Assembly: GCF_003999255.1 (NCBI RefSeq)
Contig: NZ_CP034791.1
Span: forward strand, 2,706,501-2,770,500
Direction of reading: 5' to 3'
From: Caldicellulosiruptor changbaiensis
Lineage (GTDB): Bacteria > Bacillota > Thermoanaerobacteria > Caldicellulosiruptorales > Caldicellulosiruptoraceae
DNA: 64,000 bases
A program made the position numbers and the translations under genes. This document shows, one piece after another, positions 55,895-64,000 of the stretch (position 1 is its first letter; each line of letters opens with the position of its first letter). The notes under the pieces are model-generated. The model did not search any database. It saw nothing but the letters and a program-made list of their open reading frames with translations, and had not been told where the DNA came from.

Positions 55895-56162
55895 GTTGTG
55901 TCTCCCTTGCTCTCTTTCTTACCCAGATTTCTTTTGTTGCATTAGTTTCATGGTCCAAATCTATAAATGCGATTGATGATTTTAGAGAACCTCCAAGCTC
56001 TGATAGTTTTCGTTTTTTTATCACTTCAATTACAACTTTGCCGTTGTCTAGAACAGTGAAAAGTACACTGTCTCCTATCTTCTCCCCACCAATAATTTTC
56101 CTTATCTCAGCGGGCAATTCTACTTGCCCTCTTCCAATAATCTTTGACGTTGCATGTATCAT
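55839..56162 (-). CDS. AbrB/MazE-like antitoxin
   Basis: The 107-residue protein has the AbrB swapped-hairpin head: IGRGQVELPAEIRKIIG, GDSVLFTVLDNGKVVIEVI. The body ends in ATKEIWVRKRARETQ, as in VapB-type antitoxins. The last ~18 residues run over the start of the PIN gene in a different frame, so the natural stop has perhaps been lost. Its toxin partner is decayed, which would leave this an orphan. Confidence 0.72.
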   Translation of the reverse strand: MIHATSKIIGRGQVELPAEIRKIIGGEKIGDSVLFTVLDNGKVVIEVIKKRKLSELGGSLKSSIAFIDLDHETNATKEIWVRKRARETQHDGKSMIRCECNFEICIA

Positions 56163-56291
56163 ACAAAATACCTTCTATATTAATCGCTCTAAGTTTATCG
56201 TAACCCATGAAATTAAAATTTAAATGAATGAATTTATCGTTCATTAAGCGGTGTGCGAATGGGAAAAGCCCAACAACGACTTGAAATAATA

Positions 56292-56335
56292 TTGACAAAC
56301 CAATTAAAACTGTATATACTGTATATATACAGTAT
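56292..56335 (+). promoter_or_regulatory. Promoter and 20-bp palindromic operator of the GntR/ABC operon
   Basis: TTGACA (56292-56297) and TATACT (56315-56320) are 17 bp apart. ATACTGTATATATACAGTAT (56316-56335) is a perfect palindrome covering the -10 and start, a clear site for the GntR/YtrA-type repressor. Confidence 0.85.
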
Positions 56336-56355
56336 GCAAAAGGGGAAAGAAAAAT

Positions 56356-56745
56356 GTGCTAAAGCTTGTGATTTCGCAAATGTCAAACCAGCCCATATAT
56401 GAACAAATCAAAAATCAAATAAAGAAACAGATAATAGAAGGAAGTCTTAAGGCAGGAGATGGTCTTCCATCAATCAGGGTCTTGGCAAAAGAGCTGAATG
56501 TAAGTGTTATCACGACAAAAAGAGCTTATGAAGAACTTGAAAAAGAAGGGTTTATTGTAACAGTGCCGGCAAGAGGGACGTTTGTTGCTGGGATTGATAG
56601 AGAAAAGATTTCTACTTTGGGCGTTCAAGAAATTGAAAATGATTTAAAAGCTATTGTTCAGAAAGCAAAAATACTTGGAGTTGACCTAAAAAAGCTTTTA
56701 GAAACAATTGAAAGATTGTATAAAGGAGAGGAAGGTCAAAGATGA
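56356..56745 (+). CDS. GntR-family repressor, YtrA type
   Basis: The 129-residue protein starts with GTG at 56356; the ATG just before it is out of frame and stops at once. Winged HTH: QPIYEQIKNQIKKQIIEGSLKAGDGLPS, IRVLAKELNVSVITTKRAYEELEKEGFI and RGTFVA. The C-terminal part is a short helical dimerisation tail, as in YtrA regulators that control ABC exporters for cell-envelope stress. It overlaps the ATPase gene by 4 nt and should bind the palindrome upstream. Confidence 0.93.
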   Translation: MLKLVISQMSNQPIYEQIKNQIKKQIIEGSLKAGDGLPSIRVLAKELNVSVITTKRAYEELEKEGFIVTVPARGTFVAGIDREKISTLGVQEIENDLKAIVQKAKILGVDLKKLLETIERLYKGEEGQR

Positions 56746-57620
56746 TTGCTTTGAAAGTAAAAAACCTTACAAAATCCTACAAAAACTTTAGGCTTGAAAT
56801 TCCAGAGCTTATTTTAGAAAGCGGCTATATCATGGGGCTTCTGGGGAAAAACGGTGCTGGAAAAACCACTTTGATAAAGTGCATCCTTGACCTTGCGAGA
56901 AAAGAAAGTGGTGAGGTTTTCATATTCGAAAAGCCTTTTAACTGTGATGAAACCGAGATAAAACAAAGGCTTGGAGTTGTATTAGAAACTCCAATTTTGC
57001 CGGGTCAGTTAAAACCAAAAGATGTAAAAGAGATAATGAAGTCATTTTATAAAAACTGGGATGATAGGCTTTACAACAAACTCTGTGACCTTTTTGAAAT
57101 TGACCAGAACAAAAAGATAATTCACCTCTCAAAAGGAACTGTGATGAAACTGTCTATTGCTTTAGCTCTATCTATAAGACCTGAGTTTTTGATTTTAGAT
57201 GAACCAACATCTGGGCTTGACCCTGTTGCAAGAAATCAGTTTGTTGAGATTCTGCAGAGTTTTGTTCAGTCTGAAGAAAAGGCTGTCTTCTACTCAACTC
57301 ATATAGTCTCTGATATTGAGAATGTTGCAGACTTTGTGACAATCATAGATAATGGCAAAATCATCTTTTCTTCATCGCGTGAAAGCATTGAAGAGGATTA
57401 TTGTATAGTAAAAGGACCTGCTTCAGAGAGTAACAAAATCCCACAAAGTATAGTTTTATCTTGTAAAAAAGGTTCATTTTCGTTTGAAGCTCTTTGCAAA
57501 AAGAATGAAATTGAAAATTGTATGCAGCCGGGCTTTGTTGTTGAAAAACCATCAATTGAAAAGTTCTATGTAATGCTTGTGAGAAGGGATGAAAAGGATG
57601 AAGTATTGGAAGTTCTATAG
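56742..57620 (+). CDS. ABC transporter ATPase, YtrB-like
   Basis: The 292-residue protein has Walker A GLLGKNGAGKTTLIK, a signature LSKGTVMKLSIALAL (LSKGT in place of LSGGQ), Walker B FLILDEPTSGLDP and H-loop YSTHI. The C-terminal 80 residues form a poorly conserved extension. It drives the membrane proteins encoded by the next three genes. Confidence 0.93.
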   Translation: MIALKVKNLTKSYKNFRLEIPELILESGYIMGLLGKNGAGKTTLIKCILDLARKESGEVFIFEKPFNCDETEIKQRLGVVLETPILPGQLKPKDVKEIMKSFYKNWDDRLYNKLCDLFEIDQNKKIIHLSKGTVMKLSIALALSIRPEFLILDEPTSGLDPVARNQFVEILQSFVQSEEKAVFYSTHIVSDIENVADFVTIIDNGKIIFSSSRESIEEDYCIVKGPASESNKIPQSIVLSCKKGSFSFEALCKKNEIENCMQPGFVVEKPSIEKFYVMLVRRDEKDEVLEVL

Positions 57621-58266
57621 GAAAAGTATATATACATCAGTTTTGTATTTCTTTCTATACATTATTGTTCTTTGGATAGTTGGTAACCTATTAAATCCAC
57701 CAGCATCTGCTACTATATTCTGGGAAGAATATTTATCTTACTTTTTTGTAGCTATTTTTCTTACATTTACCATGTTAAATAACCCTTTTACCTCAAATAG
57801 TTTTTCGTATGAAATATCTTTGAGTTTGCTCTTGCCTATTAAAAAATGGCAAATTATAATTAGTCGATTTTTAAAAGACGGATTTTTGTTGTTAATATTC
57901 CAATTTATTAGTCTGATTGGATATATACTTATAACCAATGTTAATTCCTCTTACTTCATACATGATTTTAACAGGAAACTTTTATCATATACATTTACAG
58001 GATTTGTTATGATAATAGTTCTTCAACCTGTTTTTATTGCATTTAGAAAATCAACTCAAAAAAACTTGTATACAGTACTTCTTCTGTTTTGTTTTTACTT
58101 TGGAGTACCTTTTGTTTTTGCTGAACCTTTGCAAATTTTGTATCATAAAATTAAAATTTTTGAATCAATATGCATACTGACAGCTGTTTCGCTTGCATAT
58201 ATTGCTGTATTAATGGTTATTTCATATATTATTTCATACAAAATTCTTTCAAACAGTGATCTTTAA
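57589..58266 (+). CDS. ABC-2-like membrane protein 1
   Basis: The 225-residue protein has six predicted helices, such as YTSVLYFFLYIIVLWIVGNL, FLLLIFQFISLIGYILI and LAYIAVLMVISYIISYKIL. It overlaps the end of the ATPase gene by about 32 nt in another frame (ATG at 57589 or 57598). The phrase LLPIKKWQIIISRF is shared with the two following proteins (LLPIKRKKIVTLEF, LLPVKRKTIAFWIF), which marks them as one family of permease subunits. Confidence 0.8.
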   Translation: MKRMKYWKFYRKSIYTSVLYFFLYIIVLWIVGNLLNPPASATIFWEEYLSYFFVAIFLTFTMLNNPFTSNSFSYEISLSLLLPIKKWQIIISRFLKDGFLLLIFQFISLIGYILITNVNSSYFIHDFNRKLLSYTFTGFVMIIVLQPVFIAFRKSTQKNLYTVLLLFCFYFGVPFVFAEPLQILYHKIKIFESICILTAVSLAYIAVLMVISYIISYKILSNSDL

Positions 58267-58296
58267 AAGATAAATCTTGAAGGAGCGAGGTTAAAA

Positions 58297-59010
58297 ATGT
58301 TTGCTTACATTAAATTGCTTAAAAGGGTTGAAAATAAGATTATTTCAGGTATCGTATTTCTTATTTTTCTTTTGTGTATATCCCAGCCTGTGAGAAAAAC
58401 AGGCAAGATTGATCTTTCTCTCTTTATTGGAACTATCTATACCACCTTTATTCTGTTTATGTTGTTTGCAATAAAATCAAGCTTTTTCGTTCAAAGTACA
58501 AAACTACGTGAACTATATGGCAGTATATCTTATACTTCTCTGCTTTTTTTACTGCCCATTAAAAGAAAGAAGATTGTTACCTTAGAGTTTATTTCAGACG
58601 TTATTATAATTTTGATATATATTCTCTTTTTTAACATCGGAATGTTAATCTTAAAAGTGTTTAATTTAACCCACTCATACACTTTCATTTTATCTTTCTT
58701 CTGGATTTTCTCTATTGTACTTGTATGGTATTCTATCTGTACTATCCTATATTCACTGCTCTACTTTATTAAAAATTCAGCTTTCCAAACAATCTATAAC
58801 ACTATTGTAAACTTTATAATAATATTAGCTGCTTACATACCTTTCTGGTTTGGTTTTCGTCTTTCAGAAATTCATAAAAGAGAGGAAAAATTTATTACAA
58901 ATTTATATACAAACTATAAAAGTGCTTTAATAGTCTTATTTGTATCAATAATACTGTTTTTAATTTCATTCATTGTAAACAAAGCTGCAATTTACAGACG
59001 AGAAATCTAA
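58297..59010 (+). CDS. ABC-2-like membrane protein 2
   Basis: The 237-residue protein has six predicted helices and the family phrase LLFLLPIKRKKIVTLEF around residue 80. It follows with a GGAGCGAGG ribosome site. It has no catalytic motif and probably forms part of the pore with its neighbours. Confidence 0.8.
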   Translation: MFAYIKLLKRVENKIISGIVFLIFLLCISQPVRKTGKIDLSLFIGTIYTTFILFMLFAIKSSFFVQSTKLRELYGSISYTSLLFLLPIKRKKIVTLEFISDVIIILIYILFFNIGMLILKVFNLTHSYTFILSFFWIFSIVLVWYSICTILYSLLYFIKNSAFQTIYNTIVNFIIILAAYIPFWFGFRLSEIHKREEKFITNLYTNYKSALIVLFVSIILFLISFIVNKAAIYRREI

Positions 59011-59065
59011 ACTGCTTTTTATAAGTAAACAGTATTAACGTAATATGTAGAGTGAGGTGAAGTAA

Positions 59066-59803
59066 TTGCATAAATTTAAACCTCATCCCAGTGAGATTAA
59101 AATACATCTTTTAATTATCGGATTTTTTACAGTCCTCTGGTTTAGTTTAAATTTCTTTCTGTTAAATGATAATAGCAATAATTTTGATAGAAATGCATAT
59201 TCTGCATTTGTAATTGCAGTTTCTCTTTTTATTCCGCAAGTTTTTGTAGTTTCTAAAATAGCTTTATTTTTTGATAGAAGTCTTGTAAAATCCAATCATA
59301 TATTGGATTCTGTTTTAAAATTTTACTTTTTGTTACCTGTAAAAAGAAAAACAATTGCTTTTTGGATATTTATCAACGATATTATTTTTTCATTCTTATA
59401 CTGCTCTGCCTTTTTTATCTCAAACTTGTTTGCAATTTTTAGCAAACCAAATAGGATTGAACTTAATATATTTTTGTTTTTCGTCTCACCACTTGCCACT
59501 AACCTATTATTTATTTCATTGTTTTCATTACTTTATTCTTTTCCACATTTTGTTAAAAACAAAATGTTAAAATCATTATCAGAATTGTTGTATGGGCTAT
59601 TACCTTTCTTTCTCTTGATTATTCTTATAACAGTATTAGCTTTAGCAGAAACTGCAACAGTATCAAACGACAATTTAATAGCATCTATTGTGAATCTGTA
59701 CAAAAATAGTCTCTGGTCACCAATATATTTGCTGATTTCGATAATTTTGTTCATTATTTCATACATCGCTGTTTCTGCTTCATTCTACAGACAGGAGGGG
59801 TGA
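59066..59803 (+). CDS. ABC-2-like membrane protein 3
   Basis: The 245-residue protein starts at a TTG (59066) preceded by GAGGTGA. It has six predicted helices and FYFLLPVKRKTIAFWIF near residue 95. Three related permease-like subunits with one ATPase is a YtrCD-like arrangement. Confidence 0.78.
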   Translation: MHKFKPHPSEIKIHLLIIGFFTVLWFSLNFFLLNDNSNNFDRNAYSAFVIAVSLFIPQVFVVSKIALFFDRSLVKSNHILDSVLKFYFLLPVKRKTIAFWIFINDIIFSFLYCSAFFISNLFAIFSKPNRIELNIFLFFVSPLATNLLFISLFSLLYSFPHFVKNKMLKSLSELLYGLLPFFLLIILITVLALAETATVSNDNLIASIVNLYKNSLWSPIYLLISIILFIISYIAVSASFYRQEG

Positions 59804-59870
59804 TATACAAAGAAGGCAATTTAAAAATTATAAATACTAATTAATAAAAATATGTGAAAAGGAGGCAGCT

Positions 59871-60602
59871 TTGTGTATGATTGAACTTATTGAACTTACC
59901 AAAGACTTTGGCAAGGTCAGGGCGGTTGACAGGCTATCTTTTACCATCAACAAGGGCGAAATTTTCGGGCTCCTTGGTGAAAACGGAGCTGGAAAGACAA
60001 CAACTTTAAGGATGCTTGCAACAATGATAAAACCCTCACATGGAACTGCCATAATTGACGGGCTTGATATTACAAAAGAACCTGAAAAAGTAAGGCGCAA
60101 GATAGGAATTCTCTTTGGAAGTGAAAGCGGGCTATATAGCAGGCTCACCGCAAGAGAGAACATCGAATACTTTGCTACTTTGCACGACATGAAAAAAGAT
60201 GAAATTAAAAAGCGGATTGATGAGCTTGTGGAAAGGTTTCAGATGCAAGAGTTTATCGACAAGCCTGCAGGTAAATTCTCAAAAGGTATGAAACAGAAGG
60301 TGTGCTTTGTGCGATCTATCATCCATAACCCTGATGTAATGCTTTTTGATGAGCCAACAAACTCTTTGGACGTCACAAGCGCAAAAGAGGTGCATGACTT
60401 TATCAGGCTTTGCAAACAAGAAGGAAGGACTATCATCTTTTCAAGCCATACAATGAGTGAGGTCGAAAAGCTTTGCGACAGGGTTGCAATAATACACAAA
60501 GGAAGCCTTATGGCAATTGGCACAATTGATGAGATAAAGCAAAGATTTTCTGGAGCAAGCTTTGAAGATGTATTTATTAGATTGGTAGGTGATAACAGAT
60601 GA
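59871..60602 (+). CDS. natA: ABC transporter ATPase, NatA-like
   Basis: The 243-residue protein starts with GTG at 59871 (GGAGG seven bases upstream). Walker A is GLLGENGAGKTTTLRML, signature FSKGMKQKVCFVRSI, Walker B VMLFDEPTNSLDV, H-loop FSSHTM. The overall sequence is closest in style to NatA of the NatAB Na+ exporter. It overlaps natB-like by 4 nt. Confidence 0.9.
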   Translation: MCMIELIELTKDFGKVRAVDRLSFTINKGEIFGLLGENGAGKTTTLRMLATMIKPSHGTAIIDGLDITKEPEKVRRKIGILFGSESGLYSRLTARENIEYFATLHDMKKDEIKKRIDELVERFQMQEFIDKPAGKFSKGMKQKVCFVRSIIHNPDVMLFDEPTNSLDVTSAKEVHDFIRLCKQEGRTIIFSSHTMSEVEKLCDRVAIIHKGSLMAIGTIDEIKQRFSGASFEDVFIRLVGDNR

Positions 60603-61810
60603 GAATAAATATGAAGCATGTGTGGATTGTATTTAAAAAAGAATTAAAGGATGCTTTTAGAGACAGACGCGCTCTTTTTATGAACTTCATCCTGCCTATA
60701 CTTACAACACCCCTTATGCTTCTTGTGATAATCTATGCAACTAAGTCTGCATATGAGGTTAAACCTGAAAAAACAAAGATTTGTATCATGGGTGAGCAAT
60801 ATGCAAAACAACTTGTTGACTTAATCAAAAACTCTCAGTTTGACATTGTTCAATCTTCAAATCCAAAGAAGGATTTGCAAAATGGAAAAATTAAGGCAGT
60901 GATTGAAATTCCACAAAATTTTTCTGACCACCTTTCAAAAGAAAAGCAGGTTAATATAAAGATTTTAGTTGATGGATCTGATTCAAAATCATCAAATGTT
61001 GGTTTAATATTGAGCGAAATCATAACTGACTACGCAAAAAACATAACAAAACAGAGGCTTTTGTCCAAAAATATCAACCCTGAAATTATTGAGCCTATTG
61101 TCATTACAAAAGAAAATGTTGCACCACCCCGCAAAATGGCATTGTTTTTGCTGGCAATACTTGTCCCTATGTTTGTAGTGCTCAATACCTCACTTGGTGG
61201 CATTAATGTTGCTATTGACATAACAGCTGGTGAAAAGGAAAGGGGAACTCTTGAGCCACTTTTAACAACTGCTGCATCACGCATCTCACTTGTAACAGGC
61301 AAATATATCACAGTTTCAATAATGGCAATAATAAGCGGAGTTACCTCACTAATAGGGCTTGGGCTTACATTTTGGTTTTTGCCGTTGGCCTTTGGAGAAA
61401 ATGCAACAAAAGAATTGGGAGATATAGCAGCTCTTGCACTTCCTGTATCTGTTTACATTGCGATGTTTATTGTTGTGGTGTTGACAGCTATAATTTTCAG
61501 TGCAGTTGAAGTTGCCATTGCCTCATATGCAAGGTCGTTCAAAGAGGCTCAAACTTATCTTACACCTATTACCTTTTTGGTGCTAATCCTCGCTTACTTC
61601 ACAATGTATAAAACACCAAATGACTTGGTAGATTCTTACTTTATAATACCGCTTATCAATTCACTTGCAATATTCAAAGAGCTAATATATGGAATCATAA
61701 ATATTCAGCACTTGTTATTATTCATAGTTTCTTCAACCGTATATCTTATTGCCTCTATAATATTTGCTTCAAAGATGTTTGAGAATGAAAAGGTGCTGTT
61801 TAGAAGCTGA
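60599..61810 (+). CDS. natB: ABC-2 permease, NatB-like
   Basis: The 403-residue protein has an N-terminal helix (LFMNFILPILTTPLMLLVIIY), a large extracytoplasmic domain (about residues 45-175) and five to six C-terminal helices. The ABC-2 signature AGEKERGTLEPLLTTAASRISLVTGKYI is clear. NatAB-type systems expel Na+ or peptides/antibiotics. Start may be ATG 60599 or 60611. Confidence 0.9.
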   Translation: MRINMKHVWIVFKKELKDAFRDRRALFMNFILPILTTPLMLLVIIYATKSAYEVKPEKTKICIMGEQYAKQLVDLIKNSQFDIVQSSNPKKDLQNGKIKAVIEIPQNFSDHLSKEKQVNIKILVDGSDSKSSNVGLILSEIITDYAKNITKQRLLSKNINPEIIEPIVITKENVAPPRKMALFLLAILVPMFVVLNTSLGGINVAIDITAGEKERGTLEPLLTTAASRISLVTGKYITVSIMAIISGVTSLIGLGLTFWFLPLAFGENATKELGDIAALALPVSVYIAMFIVVVLTAIIFSAVEVAIASYARSFKEAQTYLTPITFLVLILAYFTMYKTPNDLVDSYFIIPLINSLAIFKELIYGIINIQHLLLFIVSSTVYLIASIIFASKMFENEKVLFRS

Positions 61811-61818
61811 AAATAAAC

Positions 61819-61866
61819 AAAATGGGCCTGTGCTAAAGCCTAAAAGCACAAGCCCATTTTTCTTTT
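61819..61866. terminator. Bidirectional terminator between natB and the monosaccharide permease gene
   Basis: AAAATGGGC(C/T)TGTGCT pairs with AGCACAAGCCCATTTT; it is flanked by T's on plus and by TTTTG on minus. It serves two convergent operons. Confidence 0.85.
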
Positions 61867-61874
61867 TTACATTT

Positions 61875-62888
61875 TTATCTCTTTGCTAAATACTTTCTTA
61901 TATCAAGTGCAACTGCAACAACTATTATAAGACCTTTTATAATCAGCTGCCAGTAAGGATCAACACCAATAAATGTAAGACCATAGTTTATAACACCAAA
62001 TATCAAAACACCTGCTAAAACACCAGGCACTGTTCCAATTCCACCTGTTGTTGAAACGCCACCAACAACGCAGGCTGCAATAGCGTCAAGCTCGTACATG
62101 TTACCATAGTTGTTTGTTGCACCGCCAGTTCTTGCAGCCTCTAAAACACCTGCTAAGCCATATAAAAGTCCTGCAAATGCATAGACAAATATCAATACCT
62201 TTGCAACATTTATACCAGAAACCCTTGCAGCATTGACATTACCACCGACTGCATAGATACTCTTTCCTATGCTTGTCTTGTTAAGTATCACCCATACAAC
62301 TATTGCAACAACCAAAGCTATTATCAAAATATATGGTATTGAATACTCACCAGAAATTCCAATATAGCCTGTACCTAAGTTTGTAAAGTCAGACCTTAAA
62401 CCACCGATTGGCTGTGAGTTGTTTGGCGGAAGGTTAAAATACAGTGAGTTTGCGCCATAGATGATTACCATTGAACCCAAAGTCGCAATAAACGGTGGTA
62501 AGCTCAAACGCGAAATTACTATACCATTTAAAAGCCCAAACAATAAAGTAATTACAATTGCAATTAGTATAGGAACTATCAGTGGTAGCTGTGGAAGGTC
62601 GGGAAAGAACCTTCTTGCATAGTCAGCAGTTTGAAGCATTGACGCAGATACAACAGCAGCTAAACCAACAGCTCTTCCTGCTGACAAATCAACACCGCCA
62701 GTGATTAACACTAAGCTCATACCAAGTGCAATTATTGCCCTTGTTGATGACTGAAGCAATATGTCTCTAAAACATCTCCAAGATAAAAAGTCAGGGCTTA
62801 TAAAGGCAATCACAATTATGAGGGCAAGTAGAATAAAGTAGATTGCATTTTGTGATACTATTTGTCTTATTCTCTTTGCCGATGTCAT
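61875..62888 (-). CDS. Monosaccharide ABC transporter permease (RbsC/MglC type)
   Basis: The 337-residue protein has eight to ten helices. Family words: LALIIVIAFISPDFLSW, ALGMSLVLITGGVDLSAGR, LFGLLNGIVISRLSLPPFIATLGSM, GGNVNAARVSGINV, IAACVVGGVSTTGGIGTVPG and YWQLIIKGLIIVVAVALDIRKY. The end is closest in wording to MglC, so galactose or a related hexose/pentose is possible. It lies 27 bp after the ATPase gene. Confidence 0.94.
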   Translation of the reverse strand: MTSAKRIRQIVSQNAIYFILLALIIVIAFISPDFLSWRCFRDILLQSSTRAIIALGMSLVLITGGVDLSAGRAVGLAAVVSASMLQTADYARRFFPDLPQLPLIVPILIAIVITLLFGLLNGIVISRLSLPPFIATLGSMVIIYGANSLYFNLPPNNSQPIGGLRSDFTNLGTGYIGISGEYSIPYILIIALVVAIVVWVILNKTSIGKSIYAVGGNVNAARVSGINVAKVLIFVYAFAGLLYGLAGVLEAARTGGATNNYGNMYELDAIAACVVGGVSTTGGIGTVPGVLAGVLIFGVINYGLTFIGVDPYWQLIIKGLIIVVAVALDIRKYLAKR

Positions 62889-62915
62889 TTTGAAGTTGAC
62901 CTCCTCAAAAATAAT

Positions 62916-64000
62916 TTAAGCTGAGAATCTTGTTGCAAGTCGCATGATTTCTTCTTCTGTTGCATCTTTTCGCTCCAAGATACCAGAAACTCTACCTTCA
63001 CACATGACAAGGATTCTGTCAGACATTCCTAAAAGTTCTGGCATCTCAGAAGAAATCATGATAATGCTTTTTCCTTCTGTTGCAAGTTGATTTATGAGAT
63101 TGTAAATTTCATACTTTGCACCAACGTCAATTCCCCTTGTTGGCTCATCTAAAAGAAGAATTTCTGGTTCTGTCAAAAGCCAGCGTGCAATTAATACTTT
63201 TTGTTGGTTTCCACCAGAGAGATTCTTTATCTGTGTTTTATATGAAGGTGTTTTTATTTTCAAAACCTTAATAAAGTTTTCGGTGTCCATCACTCTTCTC
63301 TTGTCATTCAAAAGTCTAAAATCATTTAGATATTTCCTGAGACTTGCCAATGTTGTATTTTCTAAGATGTTAAGTTCTGGAACAATTCCTGTGAGCTTTC
63401 TATCTTCTGTTAAAAGTGCAATCTTGTTTTTGATTGCATCCTGGGGGCTTTTTATAACAACTTCCTTTCCTTTTATGTATATCTTCCCTTCTTTAATGCT
63501 TCTTAGCCCAAATATAGCTTCAATCAGCTCTGTTCTCTGAGACCCAACAAGTCCGCCAATCCCTAAAATTTCGCCTTTTCTCAGTTCAAATGAAACATTC
63601 TTAAACGACTTTGGATGAACAGATGTCAAATTTTCAACCCTCAAAATAACCTCTGAGGGCTTGTTTGTCTTTTGTGGGAACCTGTCTGACATCTGGCGTC
63701 CAACCATGTTTGCAATCATCATATCAGGTGTGAGCTCTGATATATTCCACGAACCAACCACTTTACCATCTCGCATGATTGTCACTTCATCTGCTATCTC
63801 AAATATCTCTTCAAGCTTGTGAGAGATATATATGATTGAAACACCTTTTGATTTTAGGTCTTTTATTATCCTAAAAAGATGCTCAACCTCGTTTTCTGTC
63901 AAGGAAGATGTTGGCTCATCCATGACAATAACTTTTGAGTTGTAAGATACAGCCTTTGCAATCTCAATAAGCTGAATTTTAGAAACAGAAAGCTGGCCCA
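62916..64000 (-). CDS. Monosaccharide ABC transporter ATPase (RbsA/MglA type), C-terminal part
   Basis: The frame runs off the right edge; about 361 residues are visible. The first nucleotide-binding domain is present from its signature (GQLSVSKIQLIEIAKAV) and Walker B (VIVMDEPTSSLTENE). The second domain has Walker A replaced by GIGGLVGSQRTEL, as usual in the family, signature LSGGNQQKVLIARWLL and Walker B ILLLDEPTRGIDVGAKYEIY. Sugar transporter with the permease downstream; a binding-protein gene is expected to the right of the window. Confidence 0.94.
   Translation of the reverse strand, partial: GQLSVSKIQLIEIAKAVSYNSKVIVMDEPTSSLTENEVEHLFRIIKDLKSKGVSIIYISHKLEEIFEIADEVTIMRDGKVVGSWNISELTPDMMIANMVGRQMSDRFPQKTNKPSEVILRVENLTSVHPKSFKNVSFELRKGEILGIGGLVGSQRTELIEAIFGLRSIKEGKIYIKGKEVVIKSPQDAIKNKIALLTEDRKLTGIVPELNILENTTLASLRKYLNDFRLLNDKRRVMDTENFIKVLKIKTPSYKTQIKNLSGGNQQKVLIARWLLTEPEILLLDEPTRGIDVGAKYEIYNLINQLATEGKSIIMISSEMPELLGMSDRILVMCEGRVSGILERKDATEEEIMRLATRFSA

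Overview
This 64 kb window is AT-rich Firmicutes DNA. The content fits a thermophilic, anaerobic, saccharolytic Caldicellulosiruptor-type organism: SLH-domain surface proteins, sugar ABC transporters without their own ATPase, a Na+-pumping decarboxylase and a compact nif cluster with nifI1/nifI2 but no nifN. The genus is inferred from gene content and protein style, not from an rRNA gene; I see no rRNA, tRNA or CRISPR in the window.

Layout. (1) 1-5.4 kb: end of an SLH protein, a MacB-type tripartite export set (permease, ATPase, large HlyD-like adaptor) and a duplicated-repeat secreted protein. (2) 5.6-7.5 kb: a YwgA-like/YwfO-like HD phosphohydrolase pair. (3) 8-21 kb: cell surface and signalling: a subtilase, two very large Ig-like surface proteins (one with SLH repeats), a Cache chemoreceptor, a processive GT2 glycosyltransferase and a frameshifted membrane/GGDEF-like gene. 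(4) 21.4-24.3 kb: a branched-chain amino-acid type binding protein and a Zn-finger/HTH/Panacea antitoxin with an MqsR-like toxin. (5) 24.3-36 kb: the nitrogen fixation region, all on the minus strand: amtB-glnK, then nifH-nifI1-nifI2-nifD-nifK-nifE-nifB-nifX-like-modA-modB and a shortened homocitrate/Re-citrate synthase-like gene. NifD keeps the cofactor ligands, but its sequence around them looks more like VnfD/AnfD than Group I NifD, and there is no nifN, modC or delta-subunit gene. (6) 36.6-37.7 kb: an AbiEii-type nucleotidyltransferase pair. (7) 37.7-41.8 kb: a methyltransferase and a split oxaloacetate decarboxylase (OadB, biotin carrier, OadG, OadA). (8) 42-48.4 kb: two nearly identical Rpn-family nuclease genes interleaved with chemoreceptor genes and chemoreceptor 3'-end remnants. 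(9) 48.4-55.3 kb: a sugar ABC transporter operon and its LacI-type regulator, which is split in two by a tandem pair of IS copies with a 10-bp target duplication. (10) 55.5-61.8 kb: a decayed VapBC-like pair, a YtrA-type GntR regulator with its ABC operon, and a NatAB-like ABC exporter. (11) 61.8-64 kb: an Rbs/Mgl-type monosaccharide importer running off the end.

How parts work together. Ammonium sensing (AmtB/GlnK, NifI1/NifI2), nitrogenase (NifHDK), cofactor building (NifE, NifB, NifX-like, the synthase) and molybdate uptake (ModAB) form one functional block. The nifH upstream region carries three copies of a ~20-bp motif, one overlapping the proposed -35 box, and a structured leader of about 190 nt. 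The sugar ABC operon and the split lacI gene share the same operator word (AGTAATCGTTTWCG) at the same place relative to their promoters, so the IS insertion should have released that operon from repression. Several genes (GGDEF-like, both transposase copies) are broken by single-base homopolymer differences, which may be real decay or sequencing error.
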